Below are positions 8,696 through 17,471 of a DNA stretch of 64,000 bases, piece by piece. Made by a program: the position numbers and the translations under genes. How positions within the stretch are numbered: position 1 is the first letter of the stretch; each line of letters starts with the position of its first letter. The notes beneath the pieces are model-generated. The model made no database searches. It worked only from the letters and a program-made list of their open reading frames with translations, and was not told where the DNA came from. Source of the DNA: Planctomycetota bacterium (lineage in GTDB: Bacteria; Planctomycetota; Planctomycetia; Pirellulales; Lacipirellulaceae); assembly GCA_029259945.1 (NCBI GenBank), contig JAJDEF010000005.1, forward strand, positions 1 through 64,000, written 5' to 3'.

Positions 8696-8744
8696 GGTTA
8701 CTTACTGGTGGTTAGTCATGAATCGAGGTGTTGAGTAATTCTAG

Positions 8745-9935
8745 TTAGAACAAAGAGGCTGGGTCGGCGGAGAGCAGCTTTCGCACGGCAAGCATGCCGG
8801 ACGCTACGCACATGGCTACAGTAGCGGCATAAACAAACGCTACGCCGTGGTCGGTCATAGTCATCAGCAGCCCGGTCTGTGCCGAGAGCCCGCTATAAAG
8901 TACTCGACTTGCGATAGCGCCAGGTATAAATCCTAGTAGTGAAAGTAGCATCGATTCGACGAGGATAAGGCGAATGAAATATCGAGTTGGGTAGCCCATA
9001 GCTTTCAGCGTTGCAAATTCAGGCATGTGGTCGGCGATATCAGAAAAGATCACTTGATAGCAGATGACCATTCCCACCACGAAACCAATCATCTTGCCGG
9101 CTAGAAAGATCGTACCGATCGGGGTGCTTTTGTCCCAGAAGTTGATTTCCTGAGTTCGAAATTCATCGCGTGTAAGGATATCAACGTCGTTGCCTAATGT
9201 CCTGGATAGAAGGTCTTGGACGGATTCAATTTTAAATCCGTCCTGCACATGAACAACTCCGATATCAATAACACTCAAGGGATCGCCAAAACGTTTACGG
9301 TGCGGGAAATATTTGGCGAAATTCTCAGCACCCATGATGAGATTGCCATCGTGAGCGAAATCAGTTCCCATAGCGAACGTACCCACAAGCGTGACTTTTT
9401 TATTGGTTAGTTCTACAGCTTGTTGAGCCAGTAATTGATCGTCATTTCGTGGAAACGCAAACTTCTTCGCCTTGCTTTTTCGGTCGATCAACGCAGTGTC
9501 AGGCTGACGAAGACGGTTGATTTGTTCTCGGATCTCCGGCGCTCTGAATATCGGGTCATCCAAATAGAATCCTATCGAGCGGAGGGGATAGCCAGGGTTT
9601 CCTATTCCTCCCTCCATTTTCCGTAGCATCGAGGTGGTTAACTCCGAAAAGACCGGGTAAGCACCTTGCACGCCTGAACAGGAGCGAGCTTGGTAGATTC
9701 GTGAAAGAGGAAATCGTTTTTCCGCGGCCAACGTGTACTTTGCTTTACTGATTAAGAATAACTCGCCTTGCATATCATCAATGATTTTTACTTGGCTGTC
9801 GAAAAGCGCATTTTGAAATCCAACCTGGGTAAACATCAAAAGCACCGCGAAGGCGATGCCTGCTATCGCCACGGCAAGCCGACGCCAATCGTGCGTCAGA
9901 TTCTTCCAAGCCAGTGGTATGCGTCGATTTGACAT
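8745..9935 (-). CDS. DevC/FtsX-type ABC exporter permease (second)
   Basis: A 396-aa inner-membrane permease of the MacB/FtsX fold. It has one N-terminal membrane helix (~15-38), a large periplasmic domain, then three C-terminal helices, with the FtsX-like stretch EFATLKAMGYPTRYFIRLILVE as the cytoplasmic coupling region. It ends in SADPASLF, closely matching the QADPADLF end of the neighbouring permease. The two are diverged paralogues and probably form a heterodimer with the downstream ATPase. The gene follows the first permease gene by 55 nt. Confidence 0.88.
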   Translation of the reverse strand: MSNRRIPLAWKNLTHDWRRLAVAIAGIAFAVLLMFTQVGFQNALFDSQVKIIDDMQGELFLISKAKYTLAAEKRFPLSRIYQARSCSGVQGAYPVFSELTTSMLRKMEGGIGNPGYPLRSIGFYLDDPIFRAPEIREQINRLRQPDTALIDRKSKAKKFAFPRNDDQLLAQQAVELTNKKVTLVGTFAMGTDFAHDGNLIMGAENFAKYFPHRKRFGDPLSVIDIGVVHVQDGFKIESVQDLLSRTLGNDVDILTRDEFRTQEINFWDKSTPIGTIFLAGKMIGFVVGMVICYQVIFSDIADHMPEFATLKAMGYPTRYFIRLILVESMLLSLLGFIPGAIASRVLYSGLSAQTGLLMTMTDHGVAFVYAATVAMCVASGMLAVRKLLSADPASLF

Positions 9936-9990
9936 TTTTCTGTGTCGATTTTAGGGGTTGGAGGTTTGGGACATGAGGTTTATGGGTTGG

Positions 9991-11256
9991 CTAAAATAAG
10001 TCGGCAGGGTCTGCCTGAAAAAGTTTGCGAAGGGCTCCTAGCCCTGAAAGAACACAAATGACGACCGCCAAGACGAAGACTAGGGCCATGATTTCTTTGG
10101 TCATATACATGGGCATTCCCGATTCGGCTTCGACGATTCTGTAGAGTACCCAAGAGATCGCTAGCGATGGCAGATACCCAACAATTGCAAGCAACACCGA
10201 TTGTTGTAGAACGACACGCGCCAAAAACTTATTGCTATGTCCCATCGCTTTTAAGGTCGCGTATTCGCCCATCATATTGGCAATGTCGCTTGAGAGAACC
10301 TGGTAGACAATCGCGACGCCTACGAACACCGCAACCCAGACTCCAAGCTGAAAGATCTGCCCCAGAGGGGTGTCAACGACCCAACGACGTTCTTCGTGCT
10401 GATTGACTTCTTCGCGGGTTAAGATTTCTACATCTACGTTTGTCAATAAAGCAGCACGGTGATGCTGCTGCGATTTGGCATCGCTAACCGAGGCTGGAAT
10501 TCCAAAAATATGCTGAAGTTTTGCTTTGACCGCTTCAACCTGGCTAGGGTCATGCAGTTTTAGGAGCCCAAAATTCACCTCATTAATCGTTTGCCAGGGG
10601 CAGGCTCGGACATAGCCTTCGGGATTGGTCAGGCAGGCACCGTTCGAGGCCATGCCGGTGCCAAGTTTGAAAAGCCCTACGATACGAACGCGACGCGGAC
10701 CCAGCGCAGTTTCTGTACCAATATCTGCCCGACTAAACTCGTCGCCCTGGGCTGGGCCATATTCTGATTTCGATTCCGAGTCGATGAGTACAAAACGAGG
10801 GTCCGATAACTGACGGGCCTGTTTGCAAATGTCGTCCCGGGTAAATCCGGGGTCGTTGGGATCGGTTCCCATCGTGATAATGCCGCGCCATTGGCCTGAA
10901 AGATCCTCGGTGTCTGATGCCTCTTGGTTTAGTGGTGCGTTACTTGTAATCGGAATCTGCCATTCACTAAGCCCCAAATAGAATGGTCGTGCATGCGAAA
11001 CTTCAGGCAGAGAAGCGGCTTGATAAACACGCGCCCGCGCGAAGTCGCGTGGCTCAGTCAAATGCAAGTAGGCGGGCGAACGCAATAAGAGATCAAAATC
11101 TAAGGCGTCGTAGATTTGGGTTGCCGTCTTTTGGATGGCACCGAGGAAACCCAATTGCATGAAAATTAGAATGACGGCAAAGCCCACTCCAGCCACGCCA
11201 ATCGACGTGCGGACTTTGTTATGCGTTAGATTCTTCCATGCCAGTGGGGTGCTCAT
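9991..11256 (-). CDS. DevC/FtsX-type ABC exporter permease (first)
   Basis: A 421-aa FtsX-fold permease. It has an N-terminal helix (~15-40), a periplasmic domain of about 250 residues and three C-terminal helices, with EYATLKAMGHSNKFL as coupling region. It overlaps the membrane fusion gene upstream by 4 nt (ATGA), so translation is coupled. Cyanobacterial DevC exports heterocyst glycolipids through a DevBCA-TolC complex. The cargo here is unknown. Confidence 0.88.
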   Translation of the reverse strand: MSTPLAWKNLTHNKVRTSIGVAGVGFAVILIFMQLGFLGAIQKTATQIYDALDFDLLLRSPAYLHLTEPRDFARARVYQAASLPEVSHARPFYLGLSEWQIPITSNAPLNQEASDTEDLSGQWRGIITMGTDPNDPGFTRDDICKQARQLSDPRFVLIDSESKSEYGPAQGDEFSRADIGTETALGPRRVRIVGLFKLGTGMASNGACLTNPEGYVRACPWQTINEVNFGLLKLHDPSQVEAVKAKLQHIFGIPASVSDAKSQQHHRAALLTNVDVEILTREEVNQHEERRWVVDTPLGQIFQLGVWVAVFVGVAIVYQVLSSDIANMMGEYATLKAMGHSNKFLARVVLQQSVLLAIVGYLPSLAISWVLYRIVEAESGMPMYMTKEIMALVFVLAVVICVLSGLGALRKLFQADPADLF

Positions 11257-12620
11257 TGTATCGCACTGCCGCCCGTGGGACGGTCTGTTGCTTGATTGTC
11301 GTCGTCAGATGCGCTTTTCCCGAATTCCACAGTCACTTGCATGCCTACATGTTTGGCCGCATGCTGAGTCGGCGTTTCAGATCGGCTACCTGCACTGTCG
11401 GGCTCATCGATTTCTATGCGAACTTCAACGATACTACGGTCAGCGGGGGCGAGGGGATTGCGATTTGATAGCCCTGGAGAAGCAACAAGCCGCCCAATAC
11501 GGACGACATGCCCTCGGATGCCTCCCGATCGCTTTTGTGTCTCTGGGTCGATCTTACCATCTGCATAGATTCCCGAAAACGCGGGACTTCGTAGTGTTAC
11601 TGTTTGCCCTTCTCTAAGCTCTTTGATGTCTGCTTCATACACTTCGGCGATACAGATCATTTTCCGTAGATCTCCCAGCTGCATGATGGGGGCCTGGGTG
11701 ACGACTTCGCCGCGACGCAAAAAAACTTTTAGGACGGTAAACCGTGGTTGCTCTATTGATTCTTCTTCGGTGACTTCGATGTCATTGCTTGCGTCATGAT
11801 TGTCGAGATCCTCGTTGAGAATTTTACTTAAAGCGATTGCTGAAACATTCGGGGCAAGCAATATCGAACGCTTTAAGGCTTCCTGGGCAACTTCGATTTC
11901 TTGTTCAACAACCAGTTTCTCGTAATTTTTGGTGGCTTGCTGAACGGCGGTATTGGCAACTTTGATATTTGCGTCGGCTGCGATCACCGCCAAATCTGCG
12001 GCATGCGATGCTGAAATCAAGCGGCCATAAGCAATGTTGTAATCCTGGCTCGCCAAGTCCATTTGATTTTTTTGTTTGTCCAACTGGTGTTGCGTGACAA
12101 GCTCGGGGTCAGACAATCGTAGATGTTCTAACTTTTGATATTCTTTCGCAGACAGATCACGCGAAACTTTCAACGCCCCGAGTTTACCTTGCTGTAGTTC
12201 AAGCTCAGCTTTCTTGGCTTCAGCCTGAGCTTTGGAAGCCTTGGCCTGTGCCAGTTGGGCTTGAGCAAGCTGAACTTGTTGTAGGTGTTTTTGGTCGGCG
12301 AGGTCTCTCTTCTTGATGAGAGAGACCAGTTGGGCTCGGCCCATGTCGTAGCTCGACAGTCGACCTAGGATGCCATCTTCGGGGGCAAGTTCGTTCTCCT
12401 CAATGCTGTATAGCTCTTGAAGGCCATCGCCAGGGGTTGCTCGGATATCGATGATGCCACTTGCTGGTTCAAGGCGTCCTAGCGAATAGATGGTACGCGT
12501 GCCACCATCCTCAACAGCAGAGGGTTGTGTGGGGGACAGCCACTCGCAGCCTGGCAGGGCGAAGCAAATAGCGATCGCTAATGCCGTTGAAGCTTGCAGG
12601 CGTTGGCAGGTAGAGGGCAT
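11253..12620 (-). CDS. Membrane fusion lipoprotein of the exporter (DevB/HlyD-like)
   Basis: First gene of the exporter operon, 455 aa. It has a lipoprotein signal ending in lipobox ALPGC, a short beta region (GRLEPASGIIDIRA), then a long coiled-coil hairpin rich in Ala, Gln, Lys and Glu (~90-225). The barrel half follows, including GDLRKMICIAEVYEADI and EGQTVTLRSPAF, which are typical of DevB/HlyD adaptors. Most DevB proteins have a membrane anchor rather than a lipid, so the lipobox is worth noting. It bridges the permeases to an outer-membrane channel, plausibly the convergent TolC-like lipoprotein. The ATG at 12620 directly precedes the signal sequence. Confidence 0.87.
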   Translation of the reverse strand: MPSTCQRLQASTALAIAICFALPGCEWLSPTQPSAVEDGGTRTIYSLGRLEPASGIIDIRATPGDGLQELYSIEENELAPEDGILGRLSSYDMGRAQLVSLIKKRDLADQKHLQQVQLAQAQLAQAKASKAQAEAKKAELELQQGKLGALKVSRDLSAKEYQKLEHLRLSDPELVTQHQLDKQKNQMDLASQDYNIAYGRLISASHAADLAVIAADANIKVANTAVQQATKNYEKLVVEQEIEVAQEALKRSILLAPNVSAIALSKILNEDLDNHDASNDIEVTEEESIEQPRFTVLKVFLRRGEVVTQAPIMQLGDLRKMICIAEVYEADIKELREGQTVTLRSPAFSGIYADGKIDPETQKRSGGIRGHVVRIGRLVASPGLSNRNPLAPADRSIVEVRIEIDEPDSAGSRSETPTQHAAKHVGMQVTVEFGKSASDDDNQATDRPTGGSAIQ

Positions 12621-13000
12621 AAGAGGTTTGTTTCTAATGGGGCCGGCCGAAACTTAGCGACGGAGGGAATCTCGAAAAGGTACCGCGCAGTAGGGGGAAA
12701 GTTGTCAAAATCGAGGGCATTATAATAGGATGGATGCCTGCTCGCCGGGTGTCAAGAAAACTACGGCACGCTCTCCTGCCTTCATCCCTATCATCCCTAC
12801 AATTGAACTGCATAGCAGAGCTTTTTTCAGGGAGGGGCACGGTATTGCACTTGGGAGGCATTACCACACCGAACGAAGCCTTTTGGCGACCCGTATTGTG
12901 TTGGATATCGATGCAACGGTAGATTGCAGGTGCTGCAGGATATTTTGACCCGAGCTACCACAGCCATAATCGATCTTTTTAAGCGTTTGGAGTCCTCACT
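12621..13000. other. Divergent intergenic region
   Basis: This must hold the promoters of the exporter operon (leftward) and of the small membrane protein (rightward). A TATAAT box occurs near 12720, but its nearest -35-like TTGTCA is only 13 nt away. Short frames here lack coding character. Confidence 0.4.
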
Positions 13001-13303
13001 ATGCGTCGTCTGATGACTTTTTTCCTCGGCATGGTGACTGGTGGCGTACTGCTTTATGGGGCCCAAAATTACCATGTTATCCGAGCCCAGGATGGCGTGC
13101 ATTTCGTCGAGAAGATCGATTCCAAGCTTGCGGCGACCTACGTTGATATTCGCGGCTTCACTTTCGCCGACTGGAGTCAGCACACAGAGATCGCCGCAGC
13201 GTTAGTGCGTGCAGAAAAGTCGGAGCTTATGCAAAATGCGGCTTCTGACGTCTTGCAGCAAAGCCTGGATACTTGGTTAGGCCCTGACGGCCAGCCCCAG
13301 TAG
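13001..13303 (+). CDS. Small single-pass membrane protein, unknown function
   Basis: A 100-aa protein with an N-terminal membrane segment (MTFFLGMVTGGVLLYGAQ) followed by a soluble, probably periplasmic helical part that includes IRGFTFADWSQHTEIAAAL. No known domain recognised. Coding is supported by the membrane start followed by a charged, non-repetitive body and by codon use like its neighbours. It may be transcribed with the next small membrane protein gene, though 212 nt separate them. Confidence 0.65.
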   Translation: MRRLMTFFLGMVTGGVLLYGAQNYHVIRAQDGVHFVEKIDSKLAATYVDIRGFTFADWSQHTEIAAALVRAEKSELMQNAASDVLQQSLDTWLGPDGQPQ

Positions 13304-13515
13304 GCTTGCTTTCTATCGCAACTTGGGTGTTCAACCATTGATAAGAGATATTGCGGTAACCCGCATGTCCGCTTTCTGCGCTCGCCAGCCCTACGATCGG
13401 TACGATTGTTAAAGTATGCCGTGAGATGTAGAGATGCGGGTCGAGTGCTCGATATTGAACACTGTCGTGCGACCGCTTTTTTCTAGCTAGCCCAGATCAA
13501 ATAAAGGGTGACAAC

Positions 13516-13803
13516 GTGGAACTCAATCGCAACCAGTTTTTCTTTCTGGGCGTAGTGATTGTGCTTTTAGGCGCCCAGTTCCGTATGGTGAGTTCCTATG
13601 TTCTCACTCAAGACGCAACTCGGTTTCTGGCTGAACGGACAAGATCCACGGCTACTGAGAGTGTCTTGGTTTCACTTGCAAGCGATACAGGTAATTTGCC
13701 CCGAAAAGTCATCAGGCCGCCAGAGTGGCTTGGTTGGTGTTTAATCTCGGTCGGCTCTGTGCTGATACTACACAGTTTGGCGATGAAGAAACCGGGATCG
13801 TAG
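13516..13803 (+). CDS. Small two-pass membrane protein, unknown function
   Basis: A 95-aa protein with a membrane helix at ~8-27 and a second near 70-90 (LGWCLISVGSVLILHSLAM). Between them is a polar loop. It starts with GTG, preceded at a good distance by AAGGGTGA. No family recognised. It lies 61 nt before the next secreted-protein gene. Confidence 0.65.
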   Translation: MELNRNQFFFLGVVIVLLGAQFRMVSSYVLTQDATRFLAERTRSTATESVLVSLASDTGNLPRKVIRPPEWLGWCLISVGSVLILHSLAMKKPGS

Positions 13804-13864
13804 CTACAGTAAAGACCTTTTTACGGGCGTCTTTCCAGCATTACGTTTAGGGATCAGTAAAATC

Positions 13865-14314
13865 ATGTCCGCAAGTGTCTGTCGATGGAGTGCAGTTGCC
13901 TTAGGTGCAATCGCTTTGGTCAGCGTCACATCGTTTGATAGAACCACTGCAGCGCCGGGTGGTTCGAGGGTGTCAGGATCGGGCAGTCGTCAAACATCTC
14001 AGTTTGGTGCTGAAGACGATAATAAACAGCGTCTCAGGGAAGGCACCTTGATTACCGACGTGGTAGGATACTTTCGGCAGGATGGCGATGGTGCGACTTT
14101 TGTTACTGACGAGGGGCAAGATTTTGGAGGCTTAGCGAATCTCAACCTCGAACGAGTAGCTCGCACACTAAAGGGCGCAGATGACTCTCAACGCGTACGT
14201 TGGAGCGTGAGCGGCGAAGTGACCGAGTTCATGGGTCGAAATTTTCTTCTCATTAGCCGTGCTGTCCACAAGTCAGCTGCACAGCCAGCAGCGCCAGAGC
14301 AGATCAGCAACTGA
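13865..14314 (+). CDS. Secreted protein, unknown function
   Basis: A 149-aa protein with a signal peptide (cleavage near TTAA) and a low-complexity Ser/Gly/Arg stretch. A compact beta-rich domain follows (LREGTLITDVVGYFRQDGDG through FLLISRAVHK) that could be an OB-like fold. No enzymatic motif. The role is unknown; its position before the STAS/RsbW-like pair may be chance because a promoter-like element separates them. Confidence 0.65.
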   Translation: MSASVCRWSAVALGAIALVSVTSFDRTTAAPGGSRVSGSGSRQTSQFGAEDDNKQRLREGTLITDVVGYFRQDGDGATFVTDEGQDFGGLANLNLERVARTLKGADDSQRVRWSVSGEVTEFMGRNFLLISRAVHKSAAQPAAPEQISN

Positions 14315-14383
14315 TCCTGGCTGCGGATGCCTTACTGAAGATTGTTCTCTATCTTTAGGGCCTTATCTCTAGCTTCCTGTGAC

Positions 14384-14411
14384 TTGACATTGAGTTGAGT
14401 ACGGATATTAT
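14384..14411 (+). promoter_or_regulatory. Putative sigma70-type promoter for the STAS gene
   Basis: A perfect TTGACA (14384-14389), a 16-nt spacer and TATTAT (14406-14411), about 100 nt before the STAS gene start. It is the best promoter match in this part of the window. Confidence 0.5.
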
Positions 14412-14514
14412 CAATTGCAATAGGTTGGTGTAGCTGGGAGATGCGCCCAGCCTGTTACTAGCGCCAAGAACACAGTGCACGACAGTCATTTACTTAATTG
14501 GTAGAATTTCGAGC

Positions 14515-14868
14515 ATGGGTACTTACCGCCGTATCGACGTTAACGAATCGTCCAATGTCAGCGTGGTTCGATTCAAAGATCAGAAAATCATCGACCCCGA
14601 GGCGATTCAAGAGCTAGGGCAAGAACTGTTTGATTTGGTCGAAAACGACGGTCGCAAAAAGTTGGTACTCAACTTTTCTGATGTAGAATTTCTTTCCAGT
14701 GCCGCATTAGGAAAACTCATCACCTTCGAAAAGAAGTCGAAGCGGCACGATGCCGAGTTGATACTCACGAATATTTCGCCGGAGATTTTCCAGGTCTTCG
14801 CGATTACTAACCTAGACAAGTTGTTTCAGATCAAAGATAGCGAAGCAGACGCTCTGGCGGTTCTCTAG
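14515..14868 (+). CDS. STAS-domain anti-sigma factor antagonist
   Basis: A 117-aa STAS domain protein of the SpoIIAA/RsbV type. The phosphorylation loop is DVEFLSSAALGKLI, in which the serine pair before Ala is the expected kinase target. It is followed after 83 nt by an RsbW-like ATPase gene, its probable cognate anti-sigma kinase. Together they form a partner-switching module. No sigma factor gene lies nearby, so the regulated sigma factor or target is elsewhere. Confidence 0.88.
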   Translation: MGTYRRIDVNESSNVSVVRFKDQKIIDPEAIQELGQELFDLVENDGRKKLVLNFSDVEFLSSAALGKLITFEKKSKRHDAELILTNISPEIFQVFAITNLDKLFQIKDSEADALAVL

Positions 14869-14951
14869 TAACGCCCGATGAAGGGTCTAAGTTTACCTTG
14901 ATGTCACCTGTCGTCTGCGTCGAATCGTGCTTTTTTTAGCTGAGCTGCGGA

Positions 14952-15374
14952 ATGTCCCACAACGATCTGCCTCGCACCATTCAGAGTAAACTCTCCAGTT
15001 CGCTCACCGCCTACCACGATCTCGTCCAGCAGATATTGGACGTTCTCACCGAATTAGGATGGCAGAAATCAGATTTGTTTGGTGTCCATATGGCACTCGA
15101 AGAATCAATCAGCAATGCGATCCGCCACGGTAACAATGAAGATCCCACCAAGCACGTTTTGGTCGAGTGCCAGCTTGGCCCCGATCGTTTCTGGGCGAAA
15201 ATCTGCGACGAAGGCGACGGCTACGATCCAGAGCACGTACCTGATTGCTGTGCTTCCGAGAATCTTGAGGTGCCAGGAGGCCGTGGGCTCGCTCTGATTC
15301 GCGCCTACATGACCTCGGTCGAGCACAGCCAGTGTGGAAGTTGCCTGACGATGGAAAAGCGAATAGCCCCCTGA
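14952..15374 (+). CDS. RsbW-like anti-sigma ATPase/kinase (HATPase_c_2)
   Basis: A 140-aa GHKL-fold protein. The N box is ALEESISNAIRHGN, the G1 box is CDEGDGYDP, and the G2 region is GGRGLALIRAYM. This matches RsbW/SpoIIAB-type serine kinases that phosphorylate STAS antagonists and sequester sigma factors. The upstream STAS gene is the likely partner. It has only the kinase domain, with no sensor, so the signal input must come through a separate phosphatase. Confidence 0.87.
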   Translation: MSHNDLPRTIQSKLSSSLTAYHDLVQQILDVLTELGWQKSDLFGVHMALEESISNAIRHGNNEDPTKHVLVECQLGPDRFWAKICDEGDGYDPEHVPDCCASENLEVPGGRGLALIRAYMTSVEHSQCGSCLTMEKRIAP

Positions 15375-15439
15375 CATCCCCGTTGCCTAATCGGTGACTA
15401 TGCACGACTGCCACAGGGCTCCCAAGCCGTTTTCGCCTC

Positions 15440-15468
15440 TTGCTGCCCTCTGCTGCGTCCGATATTAT
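15440..15468 (+). promoter_or_regulatory. Putative promoter for tRNA-Asn
   Basis: TTGCTG (15440-15445), a 17-nt spacer and TATTAT (15463-15468), about 45 nt before the mature tRNA. Motif match only. Confidence 0.45.
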
Positions 15469-15514
15469 AGGAGGTTGTTGGGCGTTTGCTCGATTTCCGC
15501 CATTTTGGCAGCAT

Positions 15515-15587
15515 TCCTCGGTAGCTCAGTTGGTAGAGCAGGCGGCTGTTAACCGCCTTGTCGCAAGTTCGAGTCTTGCCCGAGGAG
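15515..15587 (+). tRNA. tRNA-Asn (GTT anticodon)
   Basis: A 73-nt cloverleaf. The acceptor stem TCCTCGG pairs with CCGAGGA, the D arm is GCTCAGTTGGTAGAGC, and the anticodon stem GGCGG/CCGCC holds loop CTGTTAA with GTT at 15548-15550. The T arm contains GTTCGAGTC. CCA is not encoded. It stands alone, and an AGGAGCTTTTT stretch follows. Confidence 0.96.
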
Positions 15588-15654
15588 CTTTTTGAAACTG
15601 CGGGTGAACGTTACCGCGACTTCTTCGCTTCTTGCTTTTTCGCCCCAGTATCTA

Positions 15655-16089
15655 TCAAAAACGCTTTGGCGACTGCGGATTCTGTGTGCGGCGAGTGCCC
15701 AGGAACCGTATCTTGGAGCCTTCCTCCGAGTCCTCGGAGGGGGCGATCGTCGAAGGAGTGACTTCTTGACGCTGAGGATAGCTTGGCAAAAGCTGGCCCA
15801 ATACGGCGAAGTTCTCAGTTTCAACGAGCGGAAGTGCTGTCTGGAGCGCCTTTTGTAGATCGCCCCGATCGGACTTGTTCGATTTTCTTGCAGGGGATTC
15901 TGTAGCTCGCAGCAACCATTGTGGCACCGTATCACTCTGAGGAGCGACAATCTCTTGCTGGGGTTGAGGCTCGAGACTCTCTATCGGGAGCATCGAGGCG
16001 GGCTGGCGTATCTGCTGGGCAAAGGCAGAAGCAGTGAAAAAGAAGCACGTCAGGGCGAGTGCTGGGGTCAGGCGGAGCATGATGCTCAT
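15655..16089 (-). CDS. Secreted protein of unknown function, Pro/Gln/Ser-rich
   Basis: A 144-aa protein with a clear signal peptide ending in ASAFAQQ. The mature part is low complexity, with one predicted helix (DLQKALQTALPLVETENFAVL). No domain recognised. The signal peptide supports it as a real gene. It converges on the tRNA gene. Confidence 0.55.
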   Translation of the reverse strand: MSIMLRLTPALALTCFFFTASAFAQQIRQPASMLPIESLEPQPQQEIVAPQSDTVPQWLLRATESPARKSNKSDRGDLQKALQTALPLVETENFAVLGQLLPSYPQRQEVTPSTIAPSEDSEEGSKIRFLGTRRTQNPQSPKRF

Positions 16090-16629
16090 AGTGCCACCTC
16101 CGTGGGCATTGGTGATTGATGGCTTGTCCGCAGCCGTTGTTGCAAGCCCAATCCGTACAGGCTTGCTGTATTGTCCGATCCCTGTGCAATAATCATCGAC
16201 CTACCGTACGAAAAGCCAGTTGCTCAGGGAATTGCACGCTATCATCCTGCACGATTTACTGATTGCTACGATCGTTGTGAGTAGACGTGCAGAAAAGGTA
16301 TTACCGGTGAGGTTTCGCACGTAGAACCGCTACTGGATGCACTTTCTGGATACGCGTCGCAACCGTTTCGACGAAGCACCACAAAATAAACGGCAGGGGG
16401 GGTAGGTAGTTACAATACAAACCCTACAACCGACAGGCCAGAAGGCGTCCAGGCAGACAAGAGAGGGGCAATAGGTGAATATCTCACAAGGGCTTGCCGC
16501 CTCGAGCCACTTTGCGGCTAGCCGAGGTCTGCTATGCTGACACCATAGAGTACATCGAAGGAGACGAGACCACATAGCCCGGCCATCCTGGCCGGAAGCC
16601 CCTTTTCTTGCGTTGAGTTTAGTACTGAA
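16090..16629. other. Long intergenic region, no gene seen
   Basis: It separates a secreted-protein gene from ispD. The short frames within it have no start site or protein character. The only structure noticed is the CCGGCCA/TGGCCGG hairpin repeat at 16571-16594. Confidence 0.4.
16571..16594. repeat. Short hairpin repeat, copy 1
   Basis: CACATAGCCCGGCCATCC followed by TGGCCG; the same 24 bases recur at 58392-58415. The core CCGGCCA-TCC-TGGCCGG is a 7-bp stem with a 3-nt loop. It lies about 35 nt before ispD. Confidence 0.65.
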
Positions 16630-17370
16630 ATGTCATCTTTTGCAGTAATACTGCCTGCTGCTGGTGCGAGCCAACGCTTTCGCGATAAGAATTACAAGAA
16701 GCCCTTTGCGCCATTGGCCGGTCAAGCCGTCTGGCTGCACTCAGCAGAACGATTTTTGGCTCGTAAAGACGTGAAACAGTTGATTGTCGTGATAGACGAC
16801 GCTGATCGCGAAGAGTTCAATCGTAAGTTTGGGGCAAACATCGCGATACTTGACCTAGAGATATGCAGCGGCGGTGCAGAGCGAGCTGACTCCATACAGA
16901 ACGCATTGGCACTGGTCAAAGACGATATCGATTTCGTGGCCGTACACGATGCAGCCCGGCCTTGCTTGGCCGACCTCTGGATCGATGCCGTGTTCGAAGA
17001 GGCAGAGAAAAGCGGTGCCGCCATTTTAGCGATCCCTGAGGTGGCTACTCTCAAGTGTGTCAGCAACGAAAAAACCATTATCGAGACGGTCAGCCGCGAG
17101 GGGCTCTGGCAGGCCCAGACGCCGCAGGTATTCCGTCGTGAACTGCTTGTCAAAGCTTACGCCGCCCGCGGCAGCAACGCTGCCACCGACGATGCCGCGT
17201 TAGTTGAGCAGCTTGGCCACCAGGTGGCCGTGGTCGAAGGCTCGCCACTCAACCTGAAACTCACCACACGATCTGACCTGCGGCTGGCCGAGCAGGTGCT
17301 TAAGGTGCTGCCTAGGCCCAAAACTGGTGGGTTGGGGAATCCATTTGCCGATAACGATCTTTGGCGATAA
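16630..17370 (+). CDS. ispD: 2-C-methyl-D-erythritol 4-phosphate cytidylyltransferase
   Basis: Third enzyme of the non-mevalonate isoprenoid pathway; it joins MEP and CTP to CDP-ME in the cytoplasm. The nucleotide-binding start LPAAGASQRF is followed by KKPFAPLAG (lysine for phosphate binding). VHDAARPCL and the late acidic TDDAALVEQLG segments match IspD. The 246-aa length is normal for a monofunctional enzyme, and no IspF domain follows. It lies 101 nt before tyrS on the same strand. Confidence 0.93.
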   Translation: MSSFAVILPAAGASQRFRDKNYKKPFAPLAGQAVWLHSAERFLARKDVKQLIVVIDDADREEFNRKFGANIAILDLEICSGGAERADSIQNALALVKDDIDFVAVHDAARPCLADLWIDAVFEEAEKSGAAILAIPEVATLKCVSNEKTIIETVSREGLWQAQTPQVFRRELLVKAYAARGSNAATDDAALVEQLGHQVAVVEGSPLNLKLTTRSDLRLAEQVLKVLPRPKTGGLGNPFADNDLWR

Positions 17371-17471
17371 AGAGATTTCGGATTTCGGAATTCAAGATTC
17401 GGACTTATGATGTGTGACCGAAGGCCGAAACGGCATCGCTAGTCATTCTCCAACCCCCACTCTACTACCCT

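Noticed and set aside
12730-12948. A short frame just after a TATAAT box
   Set aside because: The spacing to the nearest -35-like sequence is only 13 nt, and the protein is without features. Left as intergenic.
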